This document shows positions 1-7,130 of a stretch of 7,130 bases of DNA, piece by piece. The notes under the pieces were generated by a model that made no database searches, had not been told where the DNA came from, and saw nothing but the letters and a program-made list of their open reading frames with translations. The DNA is from Burkholderiaceae bacterium (GTDB lineage Bacteria > Pseudomonadota > Gammaproteobacteria > Burkholderiales > Burkholderiaceae_D): the NCBI GenBank assembly GCA_014379395.1, contig JACMLV010000456.1, positions 1 to 7,130 on the forward strand, read 5' to 3'. Made by a program: the position numbers and the translations under genes. How positions within the stretch are numbered: the first letter of the stretch is position 1; each line of letters opens with the position of its first letter.

Positions 1-478
1 CGCCGAAGGCGGCCCGGCCGTCAAGGCCGAGGTCAAGGCGGTGGCGGTCGAGGCGCCGCCGCGAGCGGTCGCCGCCCCGGCCGCCACCGCCGCCGCGCTG
101 TCGGAGGAGGACAGGCTGACCTGGATCTGGCCGTCCGACGGCAAGGTCGTCGCCACTTTCGACGAGGGCAAGAACAAGGGCATCGACATCGCCGGCAAGG
201 CCGGGCAAAGCGTGCTCGCCGCCGGCGCCGGCAAAGTCATGTACGCCGGCAGCGGCATCCGTGGTTATGGTAATCTGGTGATCGTCAAACACAGTAATAA
301 CTTGCTGTCGGCTTACGCGCACAACCGCAGCATCCTGGTCAAGGAAGGCCAGAGCGTGAACCGGGGCCAGACGATCGCCGAGATGGGCGATTCGGACACC
401 GACGCCGTCAAGCTGCATTTTGAAATCCGGCAGCAGGGCAAGCCGGTCGATCCTTCGAAATTCTTGCCTAACCGTTAG
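1..478 (+). CDS. nlpD: NlpD, LytM-domain (peptidase M23-like) murein hydrolase activator, 3' part only
   Basis: The gene is open from the left edge (codons begin at base 2) and ends with TAG at 476-478, so only about 158 C-terminal residues are visible. The signal peptide, lipobox and LysM domain expected of NlpD would lie upstream. An Ala/Pro-rich linker is followed by an M23/LytM fold from about base 116 (WIWPSDGK) to the end. The domain appears catalytically degenerate. The first zinc His of the HxxxD motif is Asn (codon 173-175, NKGID), and the first His of HxH is Lys (KLHFE, codon 410-412). The Asp, the second His and the YAH motif remain. In the known family such degenerate LytM proteins do not cut peptidoglycan; they activate periplasmic amidases (AmiC in E. 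coli) during daughter-cell separation. Position directly before rpoS supports the name. A cluster of T-ending codons at 260-274 is discussed in the findings. Confidence 0.93.
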   Translation, partial: AEGGPAVKAEVKAVAVEAPPRAVAAPAATAAALSEEDRLTWIWPSDGKVVATFDEGKNKGIDIAGKAGQSVLAAGAGKVMYAGSGIRGYGNLVIVKHSNNLLSAYAHNRSILVKEGQSVNRGQTIAEMGDSDTDAVKLHFEIRQQGKPVDPSKFLPNR

Positions 479-485
479 ATATGCA

Positions 486-1496
<1,011 letters not shown>

Positions 1497-1519
1497 GCGG
1501 TCAAAAAGCCGACCTAAAG

Positions 1520-1541
1520 GGGACGCCGCGGCGTCCCTCGT
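1520..1541 (+). terminator. Possible rpoS terminator: perfect GC-rich palindrome
   Basis: Bases 1520-1537 (GGGACGCCGCGGCGTCCC) are a perfect 18-bp inverted repeat 23 bases after the rpoS stop. As RNA this would fold into a very stable stem with a tiny loop. Only a weak T-rich run follows (TCGTCGTTT), so it is not a classic intrinsic terminator. It could still pause or partly terminate transcription, or protect the mRNA 3' end. Being perfectly symmetric, it could also be a protein-binding site; nothing seen favours one reading. Confidence 0.4.
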
Positions 1542-1553
1542 CGTTTCCCCATC

Positions 1554-1562
1554 TGCTATGAT
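1554..1562 (+). promoter_or_regulatory. Candidate extended -10 promoter for rlmD
   Basis: TGC followed by TATGAT (1557-1562) matches the extended -10 form TGnTATAAT with five of six hexamer bases. No recognisable -35 hexamer lies 16-18 bases upstream, which extended -10 promoters tolerate. The predicted start near 1569 would leave a GC-rich leader of about 95 bases before the rlmD ATG. The core GCTATGAT also loosely resembles sigma-S -10 elements. This rests on motif inspection only. Confidence 0.4.
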
Positions 1563-1663
1563 ATGGGCCGCCCGCAGGGGCCGCCCGCCGCGCCCGTTGC
1601 CACCGCTGCGCCGCGACACTCCGGCGCGCGCTCCCCGCCCGACCCACTACACTTTTGATCGCC

Positions 1664-3004
1664 ATGCCAGACAACATCATCGACATCGAATCGCTCGACA
1701 TGGACGCCCGCGGCGTCGGCCATTTGCACAACGAGGACGGCACGCCGGGCAAGGTCATCTTTGTCGAGGGCGCCTTGCCGGGCGAGCGCGTCAGCTTCGT
1801 CACGTTCAAGAAAAAGAAGAACTGGGAGGCGGCCCGGATGACCGAGCTGCACCGCGAATCGTCCATGCGCGTCAAGCCGCGCTGCGTGCATTACGACATT
1901 TGCGGCGGCTGCTCGATGCAACATCTGGAGCCCTCGGCCCAGGTGGCGATCAAGCAGCGCGTGCTGGAGGACAGCCTGTGGCACATCGGCAAGGTCAAGT
2001 CGGAGCACATGATGCGCCCGCTCTACGGCCCGACCTGGGGCTACCGCTACCGTGCCCGCCTGTCGGTGCGCCATGTGAAGAAGAAGGACACGGTGCTGGT
2101 CGGCTTCCACGAAAAGAAATCGGCCTTCGTGGCCGACATGGGCAGCTGCCAGATCCTGCCGCCGCACGTGTCGAAGATGCTGCTGCCGCTGCGCGAACTG
2201 ATCGGCTCCCTGTCGATCTTCGAGCAGATGCCGCAGATCGAGCTGGCCGTCGGCGAAAACGTCACCGCGATGGTGCTGCGCATCATGGCGCCGTTGACGC
2301 CCGACGACGAAGTCAAGCTCAAGGCCTTCGCCGAGCAGTGGACCATCCAATGGTGGCTGCAGGTGAAGGGGCCGGAGACGGCCGTGCCGTACTACCCGCT
2401 CGAGCCGCAGCTGCACTACCTGCTGCCGGAATTCGGCGTCAAGATGCCGTTCAAGCCGGTCGACTTCACCCAGGTCAACCACCACATCAACCGGGTGCTG
2501 GTGGTCAAGGCGCTGCGCCTGCTCGACGTGCAGCCGGAGGACCGGGTCGCCGATCTGTTTTGCGGCCTGGGCAATTTCACCTTGCCGCTCGCCACCCGCG
2601 GCCGCGCCGTGGTCGGCATCGAGGGCAGCACCACGCTGACCGAGCGCGCGCTGGAAAACGCGCGCGCCAACGGCCTGTCGGACAAGACCAGCTTCTCGAC
2701 CCGCAACCTGTTCGAAGTGACGGTTGAGGACTTGATCGCGCTCGATAAATTCGACCGCATGCTGATCGATCCGCCGCGCGACGGCGCCCATGCGTTGTGC
2801 CTGGCGCTGGCCGGCCTGCGCCAAGCGCGGCCGGACCTGCTGCCCAAGCGCATCGTCTACGTCTCGTGCAGCCCGGCCACGCTGGCGCGCGACGCCGGCA
2901 TCCTGACCCTGGAAGCGGGCTACACCTTGAGCAAGGCGGGCGTGGTCAACATGTTCCCGCACACCTCGCACGTCGAGTCGATGGCCGTGTTCGATCTGAA
3001 CTAA
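1664..3004 (+). CDS. rlmD: 23S rRNA (uracil(1939)-C(5))-methyltransferase RlmD (RumA)
   Basis: This 446-residue SAM-dependent enzyme methylates U1939 of 23S rRNA at C5. An N-terminal TRAM-type RNA-binding domain (about residues 1-62) precedes the [4Fe-4S] cysteines Cys74, Cys80, Cys83 (CxxxxxCGGC) and Cys162 (GSCQIL). The Rossmann methyltransferase domain shows the SAM loop DLFCGLGNFTLPLA (297-310), FTQVN (268-272), the IDPPRDGA motif (368-375) and the catalytic nucleophile Cys402 in YVSCSPATLARD. The C-terminus NMFPHTSHVESMAVF is typical of the family. All key residues are present and the length is normal. ATG 1664 is preferred; an in-frame TTG at 1655 would add three residues. No clear Shine-Dalgarno is seen. 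The gene stands alone between rpoS and a convergent neighbour, so it probably has its own promoter. Confidence 0.96.
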   Translation: MPDNIIDIESLDMDARGVGHLHNEDGTPGKVIFVEGALPGERVSFVTFKKKKNWEAARMTELHRESSMRVKPRCVHYDICGGCSMQHLEPSAQVAIKQRVLEDSLWHIGKVKSEHMMRPLYGPTWGYRYRARLSVRHVKKKDTVLVGFHEKKSAFVADMGSCQILPPHVSKMLLPLRELIGSLSIFEQMPQIELAVGENVTAMVLRIMAPLTPDDEVKLKAFAEQWTIQWWLQVKGPETAVPYYPLEPQLHYLLPEFGVKMPFKPVDFTQVNHHINRVLVVKALRLLDVQPEDRVADLFCGLGNFTLPLATRGRAVVGIEGSTTLTERALENARANGLSDKTSFSTRNLFEVTVEDLIALDKFDRMLIDPPRDGAHALCLALAGLRQARPDLLPKRIVYVSCSPATLARDAGILTLEAGYTLSKAGVVNMFPHTSHVESMAVFDLN

Positions 3005-3006
3005 AC

Positions 3007-3059
3007 CGCCGCCAGCCGCCGCCGGGCCGGGTTCAACCGGCCTTGCGGCGGCTGGGGCG
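3007..3059 (+). repeat. Large nested hairpin just after the rlmD stop
   Basis: The 11-bp arms CCAGCCGCCGC (3012-3022) and GCGGCGGCTGG (3045-3055) are perfectly complementary. Beyond a one-base bulge at 3011, CGCC (3007-3010) pairs with GGCG (3056-3059). Inside lies a second stem, GGCCGG (3025-3030) with CCGGCC (3037-3042), closing a six-base loop GTTCAA. The whole forms a roughly 53-base hairpin beginning 3 bases after the rlmD TAA. No T tract follows, so it is not a standard intrinsic terminator. It may act as an mRNA 3'-end stabiliser, a Rho-independent pause, or a dispersed palindromic repeat of the REP kind. Confidence 0.55.
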
Positions 3060-3067
3060 ATGCATTC

Positions 3068-3087
3068 CGCCGGCATTTATTCCGGCG
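3068..3087 (+). repeat. Small inverted repeat in the convergent gap
   Basis: CGCCGG (3068-3073) and CCGGCG (3082-3087) form a 6-bp GC stem with an eight-base A/T-rich loop (CATTTATT). A pyrimidine-rich stretch running into the TC microsatellite follows. It could contribute to termination of rlmD transcripts, but the downstream tract is mixed C/T rather than U-rich, so that role is weakly supported. Confidence 0.35.
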
Positions 3088-3096
3088 TCTCCCACA

Positions 3097-3120
3097 TCTC
3101 TCTCTCTCTCTCTCTCTCTC
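3097..3120 (+). repeat. (TC)12 dinucleotide microsatellite
   Basis: Twelve perfect, uninterrupted TC units (GA on the minus strand) lie between the convergent rlmD and BI-1 genes. They sit about 93 bases after the rlmD stop and about 100 bases beyond the BI-1 stop. Tracts of this length are uncommon in bacteria and tend to change length by slippage. No credible coding region spans it, so length variation would not shift a reading frame here. Open frames crossing it give only Ser-Leu or Arg-Glu repeats in all-shadow reading frames. Confidence 0.95.
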
Positions 3121-3168
3121 ATCCCTCGAGGCCGGCGCGTCGAGCGGCGGACGGTTTTCCCAATCCCG

Positions 3169-3197
3169 CAAATAAAAAGCCGGCGCGAGGCCGGCTT
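3169..3197 (-). terminator. Intrinsic terminator of the BI-1 family gene
   Basis: Read leftward, AAGCCGGC (3197-3190) pairs with GCCGGCTT (3184-3177) around a five-base loop and runs straight into TTTTTATTTG (3178-3169). This is a textbook Rho-independent terminator about 20 bases after the BI-1 stop codon. On the plus strand no T tract follows the stem, so it should act in the leftward direction only. Confidence 0.88.
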
Positions 3198-3217
3198 CGG
3201 GGTTGCGTTGCTGCGCG

Positions 3218-3901
3218 TCAGTCGCGGCTGCCGCCCAGGCCCAGCAGCGAGAGCAGGCTGGTGAAGATGTTGTAGACGTCGAGGTAGATGCTCAAGGTCG
3301 CGGTGATGTAGTTGGTTTCGCCGCCGTTGATGATCTGCTGCACGTCGTACAGGATGTAGGCCGAGAAGATCGCGATCGCCATCACCGAGATCACGATCGA
3401 CAGCGCCGACATGCCCAGGAAGATGTTGGCCACCGAGGCCAGCAGCAGCACGATGACGCCGGCGAACAGCCACTTGCCCATCGCCGAGAAATCGCGCTTG
3501 GAGACGGTGGCGATGGTCGCCATCACGGCCAGGATGGTGGCGGTGCCGCCGAAGGCGGTCATGATCAGGCTGCCGCCGTTCGAGTAGCCCAGGGTGCGCG
3601 TCAACAGCGGCGTGAGCATCAGCCCCATGAAGAACGTGAAGCCGAGCAGCACCGCCACGCCGAGGCCCGAATCCTTGGTTTTCTGGATCGCGAAGATGAA
3701 GCCGAACGCGATCGCCATGAACAGGATGAAGCCCATGGCGCCGGACGGCATCGGCACGTGCGCCTGCACGCCGATGAAGGCGCCCAGCACGGTCGGAATC
3801 ATCGACAGCGCCAGCAGCCAGTAAGTGTTGCGAAGCACGCGGTGGCGCACCAGTTGCATCCCGTCCGACATGCCGTAAGTGCTGCGGATGTTTTGATTCA
3901 T
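3218..3901 (-). CDS. Bax inhibitor-1 (BI-1)/YccA-YbhL family inner-membrane protein
   Basis: This 227-residue, very hydrophobic protein carries about seven predicted membrane segments, at roughly 27-46, 55-73, 78-98, 110-131, 144-163, 167-185 and 200-222. The tail motifs ILYDVQQIINGG (Asp186) and YLDVYNIFTSLL (Asp208) are hallmarks of the BI-1/TMBIM family. In studied bacterial members such as YetJ, two Asp residues in the last helices form a pH-sensitive latch for calcium leak. E. coli YccA instead modulates the FtsH protease. Which of these applies here cannot be read from sequence. The ATG at 3901 is fixed by a strong GGAGG seven bases upstream; an in-frame extension to 4066 runs across the promoter and is rejected. 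The gene is monocistronic, convergent with rlmD and divergent from ndk, with its own promoter and terminator. It may be sigma-S responsive (see promoter). Confidence 0.93.
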   Translation of the reverse strand: MNQNIRSTYGMSDGMQLVRHRVLRNTYWLLALSMIPTVLGAFIGVQAHVPMPSGAMGFILFMAIAFGFIFAIQKTKDSGLGVAVLLGFTFFMGLMLTPLLTRTLGYSNGGSLIMTAFGGTATILAVMATIATVSKRDFSAMGKWLFAGVIVLLLASVANIFLGMSALSIVISVMAIAIFSAYILYDVQQIINGGETNYITATLSIYLDVYNIFTSLLSLLGLGGSRD

Positions 3902-3908
3902 AATAAAG

Positions 3909-3913
3909 CCTCC
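3909..3913 (-). promoter_or_regulatory. Shine-Dalgarno site of the BI-1 gene
   Basis: On the minus strand GGAGG lies seven bases before the ATG at 3901. This near-perfect site decides the start against the longer in-frame reading, whose extra 55 codons would overlap the promoter region. Confidence 0.9.
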
Positions 3914-3939
3914 GATAATTAGTTCAATTTGCTTGTTTA

Positions 3940-3968
3940 AGCATAGCATGCCAGCGCATTTTCGTGAA
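3940..3968 (-). promoter_or_regulatory. Promoter of the BI-1 gene, sigma-70/sigma-S-like
   Basis: Read leftward, a -35 element TTCACG (3968-3963, four of six matches to TTGACA) is separated by exactly 17 bases from TATGCT (3945-3940). The upstream TGC makes it an extended -10. The full -10 context, GCTATGCTTAA, fits the sigma-S style consensus (G/T, C at -13, TATRCT, then TAA). The predicted start near 3933 leaves a leader of roughly 30 bases containing the GGAGG site. Positions are by eye; which sigma factor uses it is an inference. Confidence 0.65.
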
Positions 3969-3987
3969 AAATCGCCCCGCCCGGGGC
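3963..3987 (-). terminator. Terminator-like hairpin upstream of the BI-1 promoter
   Basis: Read leftward, GCCCCG (3987-3982) and CGGGGC (3979-3974) form a six-pair stem with a two-base spacer (effectively four to five pairs plus loop). GATTTTTC follows immediately. It could stop leftward transcription entering from the ndk side before the BI-1 promoter. The T run also overlaps the edge of that promoter's -35 element, so it may instead be coincidental or an operator-like dyad. Confidence 0.35.
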
Positions 3988-4035
3988 TTAAAGCTGGCTT
4001 AAGAGGGCGCGCAATCGGAGATGTGGGGTGTTCTA

Positions 4036-4044
4036 TGGTAAAAT
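4036..4044 (+). promoter_or_regulatory. Candidate promoter of ndk, extended -10
   Basis: TGG followed by TAAAAT (4039-4044) gives an extended -10 (TGnTAAAAT) with five of six hexamer matches, in a locally A/T-rich stretch of an otherwise GC-rich region. No good -35 hexamer was found at 16-18 bases. The predicted start near 4051 leaves a leader of about 57 bases before the ndk ATG. An alternative with TTGATT at 4051-4056 as -35 has only a poor -10 partner. Confidence 0.5.
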
Positions 4045-4094
4045 CAAAGGTTGATTGAGTTATCAATGATCTGTCTTAAACCTTTCTTTTTATT

Positions 4095-4098
4095 GGAG
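4095..4098 (+). promoter_or_regulatory. Shine-Dalgarno site of ndk
   Basis: GGAG within TTGGAGTT lies nine bases before the ATG at 4108, in an A/T-rich leader. It supports that start over the upstream in-frame ATGs at 4051-4108, which would prepend a non-conserved 19-residue tail to a family whose N-terminus is normally this short. Confidence 0.85.
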
Positions 4099-4107
4099 TT
4101 TTTACAC

Positions 4108-4533
4108 ATGGCAATCGAACGCACCCTGTCGATCATCAAACCAGACGCCGTCGCGAAAAACGTCATCGGCCAAATCTACAGCCGTTTCGAAGGCGCTGGC
4201 CTGAAGATCGTCGCTGCCCGCATGATCCACCTGTCGCGCGCTGAGGCGGAAGGTTTTTACGCCGTTCACGCCGCCCGTCCTTTCTTCAAGGACCTGGTCG
4301 ACTTCATGATCTCCGGCCCGGTCATCGTGCAAGCCCTGGAAGGCGAGAACGCCGTGCTGAAACACCGCGACCTGATGGGCGCGACCGATCCGAAGAAGGC
4401 CGACAAGGGCACCATCCGCGCCGATTTCGCCGATTCGATCGACGCCAACGCCGTCCACGGTTCGGACGCCGCTGAAACCGCCGCCGTTGAAATCGCGTAT
4501 TTCTTCCCAGCGCTGAACGTGTACTCGCGTTAA
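4108..4533 (+). CDS. ndk: Nucleoside diphosphate kinase
   Basis: This 141-residue cytosolic enzyme transfers the gamma-phosphate of ATP to other nucleoside diphosphates through a phospho-histidine, balancing NTP and dNTP pools. It shows the N-terminal ERTLSIIKPDAV motif with nucleotide-contacting Lys11. The strictly conserved active-site block NAVHGSDA has the phosphorylated His117. The length and the C-terminal FFPALNVYSR-type ending are normal for bacterial Ndk. The leader has a good ribosome site and a candidate extended -10 promoter. An intrinsic terminator follows at 4560-4604, before rlmN. A/T-rich leader and strong translation signals suit a highly expressed gene. Nothing is missing or altered. 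Confidence 0.98.
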   Translation: MAIERTLSIIKPDAVAKNVIGQIYSRFEGAGLKIVAARMIHLSRAEAEGFYAVHAARPFFKDLVDFMISGPVIVQALEGENAVLKHRDLMGATDPKKADKGTIRADFADSIDANAVHGSDAAETAAVEIAYFFPALNVYSR

Positions 4534-4559
4534 TCGGCCCAGCCGCTTAACTGTTGCAA

Positions 4560-4604
4560 GCCGTTCGCCCCACGAGCCCAGGTTCGGCGGCGGACGGCCT
4601 TTTT
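4560..4604 (+). terminator. Intrinsic terminator (or attenuator) between ndk and rlmN
   Basis: GCCGTTCGCC (4560-4569) pairs with GGCGGACGGC (4589-4598) over ten positions, nine Watson-Crick and one G-U. The 19-base loop itself contains a small GCC/GGC stem. CTTTTTG follows directly. This is a convincing Rho-independent terminator 26 bases after the ndk stop. The rlmN start lies only 22 bases beyond the T run, with no clear promoter between, so partial read-through probably feeds rlmN. Confidence 0.75.
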
Positions 4605-4625
4605 GAAGATAGTGAAACCCCGATC

Positions 4626-5794
<1,169 letters not shown>

Positions 5795-5795
<1 letters not shown>

Positions 5796-6607
5796 TGCCG
5801 GCGCGTCCATTCTGGCGCCGCCTGGCGTTGCCGCTGCTGTGCGTCGGCGCGCTGCTGGGCGGCTGCGCCGGCGGACCGGGCGCCAGCGGCAAGGCCGAGC
5901 TGCAAACGAGCTCGGACCAGTCGCCGGGCCAGAAGCGCGCCGCGATCCGCATCGAACTGGCGGTCGGCTATTACGAGCAGGGCCAGCTCGACGCCGCGCT
6001 CGACGAGATCAAGCTGGCGTTGCAGGCCGAGCCCGGCAACGCCGACGCCTACGGCATCCGCGCCCTGATCTACATGGGCATGGGCGAGGTGGCGCTGGCC
6101 GAGGACAACTTTCAGCGCGCCTTGAGGCTGGCGCCGCAAAACGCCGACGTCAGCAATAACTATGGCTCCTTCCTGTGCCAGAACGGGCGCGTGCGCGAGT
6201 CGATCGCGCATTTCGACGCCGCCCTGGCCAACAAGGCCTATCAATCGCCGGCCAAGGCGCTCAACAACGCCGGCTCGTGCGCGTTGAAGATGGGCGATCG
6301 CGCGCTGGCCGAGCGCTATTTGCTGCGAGCTTTGCAGTTGACGCCGGACCTGGCCGCGACCAACGCCAATCTGGCCCGGCTCTATTACGAGCGGCGCGAT
6401 TATCAACGCGCCGGATTTTTCGTTTCCCGACTCGGCAAGACGGCGAAACTGGAGAGCTTGACGGCCGACGTGCTGTGGCTCGCGATCAAGGTGCAGCGCA
6501 AGCTCGGGGATGCGGGCGCGGAAGCTGGCTTGGCGACGCAATTGCGGCGCCACCATTCCGCCTCGCCCGAATACGCTGCGTATCTACATGGGGCATTTGA
6601 TGAGTGA
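5795..6607 (+). CDS. pilW: Type IV pilus biogenesis/stability lipoprotein PilW (PilF), TPR protein
   Basis: This 270-residue outer-membrane lipoprotein is the pilotin-like TPR protein of type IV pili. In Pseudomonas (PilF) it is needed for PilQ secretin multimerisation and localisation; in Neisseria (PilW) it stabilises pili. The N-terminus has Arg8-Arg9, a hydrophobic stretch (10-22) and a lipobox LGGC with Cys24 as the lipidated residue. TPR-type helices run from about 48 to 200, with consensus features such as YYEQGQLDAALDEI and ALQAEPGNADAYG (repeat 1), MGEVALAEDNFQRALRLAP (2), NGRVRESIAHFDAAL (3) and MGDRALAERYLLRALQLTPD (4). A further helical pair follows towards the C-terminus. The gene sits between rlmN and rodZ, a common beta/gammaproteobacterial order. 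The start ATG shares a base with the rlmN stop; its end overlaps rodZ. Confidence 0.93.
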
Positions 6608-7130
6608 GACAGGGATACCGATGAATGCAGAATGGGCGGGACCGCCGCAATCCGAGGACGGCCCGCAGACTCCAGGTGTGCATCTGAAGAGCGGACGCGA
6701 AGCGATGGGCTGGAGCGTCGAACAGGTCGCCGAGCAGCTCAAGTTACAGATCCGCCAGGTGGTCGCGCTCGAGGCGGACGATCTGGCCAGCTTGCCGAAC
6801 CTGGCGGTGGTGCGCGGCTTTATCCGCGCCTACGCCAAGATCCTCAAAATCGACGCCGCGCCGCTGGTGGCGATGATCGTCGATCCGGTCGTCAGCCCGG
6901 CCGCCGCCGCCGCGCCGCGGCGCGATATGTCGGCCTCGTTTTCCGAGGCGCGCTTTCCGTCGATGACCGAGCGCTCGTCGAAGTCGGCCGGCTGGCTCGG
7001 CGGCGTCGCCCTGTTGCTGCTCGCCGGCGCCGGCTTCGGCGCCTATGAAATGGGCTTGATTCCGGCCGGTCTGCTGTCGTCGGCCGACAAGAGCGCGGCC
7101 CCGGCCGCGAGCGCCGTCGCCGCCGCGCCG
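6600..7130 (+). CDS. rodZ: RodZ-like cytoskeletal protein with N-terminal helix-turn-helix, 5' part only
   Basis: Open from ATG 6600 to the right edge (177 residues, no stop), so the C-terminal periplasmic domain (DUF4115 expected) is outside the window. Residues about 27-95 form an XRE/Cro-type helix-turn-helix of the RodZ kind (LKSGREAMGWSVEQVAEQL, then IRQVVALEADDLASLP and VVRGFIRAYAKILKID). A juxtamembrane Ala/Arg/Ser-rich linker follows. A membrane segment sits at about 131-150 (GWLGGVALLLLAGAGFGAY), then the start of an Ala/Pro-rich periplasmic linker. In studied bacteria RodZ binds MreB through the HTH domain and helps set rod shape; it is not primarily a DNA-binding regulator. The start at 6600 overlaps pilW by 8 bases and has GGGG six bases upstream. 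ATG 6621, with AGGGA five bases before it, is an alternative giving seven fewer residues. Confidence 0.9.
   Translation, partial: MSETGIPMNAEWAGPPQSEDGPQTPGVHLKSGREAMGWSVEQVAEQLKLQIRQVVALEADDLASLPNLAVVRGFIRAYAKILKIDAAPLVAMIVDPVVSPAAAAAPRRDMSASFSEARFPSMTERSSKSAGWLGGVALLLLAGAGFGAYEMGLIPAGLLSSADKSAAPAASAVAAAP

Noticed and set aside
173..418. Loss of zinc ligands in the NlpD LytM domain taken as a disabling mutation
   Set aside because: Missing catalytic residues are the normal state of NlpD-type amidase activators, so this is expected rather than decay.
1556..3076. 506-residue open frame on the minus strand, longer than the rlmD gene it overlaps
   Set aside because: Composition is the His/Arg/Gln/Ala/Asp-rich shadow expected opposite a GC-rich gene, with no recognisable domain. 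The plus strand holds an intact RlmD with every catalytic residue.
3060..3275. 71-residue plus-strand frame crossing the TC tract (Leu-Ser repeats), considered as a slippage-controlled small gene
   Set aside because: It has no ribosome site. The repeat would supply Ser-Leu filler, and the frame runs through the BI-1 terminator and into the 3' end of BI-1. No conserved feature supports translation.
3203..3922. 239-residue plus-strand open frame opposite the BI-1 gene
   Set aside because: Low-complexity His/Gln/Asp/Arg-rich composition; the minus strand carries a clear seven-helix BI-1 protein with promoter, ribosome site and terminator.
3902..4066. In-frame N-terminal extension of the BI-1 protein to 4066
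   Set aside because: It would cover the BI-1 promoter and the ndk-side dyads. The internal ATG at 3901 has a near-perfect GGAGG and gives the normal family N-terminus.
4554..4625. In-frame upstream extension of rlmN from TTG 4554
   Set aside because: The extension would encode the ndk terminator hairpin, lacks a ribosome site and exceeds the usual RlmN length.

Overview
This window looks like chromosomal housekeeping DNA from a high-GC betaproteobacterium. The family is probably Oxalobacteraceae (Massilia/Duganella/Janthinobacterium-like). That placement is an inference from protein character, strong G/C at third codon positions, and two gene orders I associate with Burkholderiales: nlpD-rpoS, and ndk-rlmN-pilW(pilF)-rodZ. 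No mobile element, tRNA, rRNA, CRISPR array or other sign of recent gene transfer was seen.

Layout, left to right. (1) Positions 1-478 hold the 3' end of nlpD (degenerate LytM domain, amidase activator). It is followed after 7 bases by rpoS (486-1496), the stationary-phase sigma factor. (2) After a GC-rich palindrome and a candidate extended -10 promoter comes rlmD (1664-3004), a 23S rRNA m5U1939 methyltransferase with all of its Fe-S and catalytic cysteines. (3) The 213-bp gap at 3005-3217 separates two convergent genes. It holds a large nested hairpin, a smaller hairpin, a perfect (TC)12 microsatellite, and a textbook intrinsic terminator reading leftward. (4) A Bax inhibitor-1 family membrane protein lies on the minus strand (3218-3901), with an excellent Shine-Dalgarno and a promoter whose -10 resembles the sigma-S consensus. 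(5) A divergent 206-bp regulatory region leads to ndk (4108-4533), which ends in an intrinsic terminator. (6) rlmN (4626-5795), pilW (5795-6607) and rodZ (6600 to the window edge) overlap end to start and look like one translationally coupled unit.

Functionally the window mixes stress and stationary-phase control (RpoS), cell-wall separation and cell shape (NlpD, RodZ), rRNA modification (RlmD, RlmN), nucleotide balance (Ndk), type IV pilus assembly (PilW) and a membrane-stress/ion-leak type protein (BI-1 family). I found no convincing undescribed system. The most interesting signals are regulatory or structural: the sigma-S-like promoter of the BI-1 gene, the (TC)12 tract and nested hairpin in the convergent gap, a terminator between ndk and rlmN with no obvious new promoter behind it, and a cluster of T-ending codons inside nlpD that may mark an embedded rpoS promoter.
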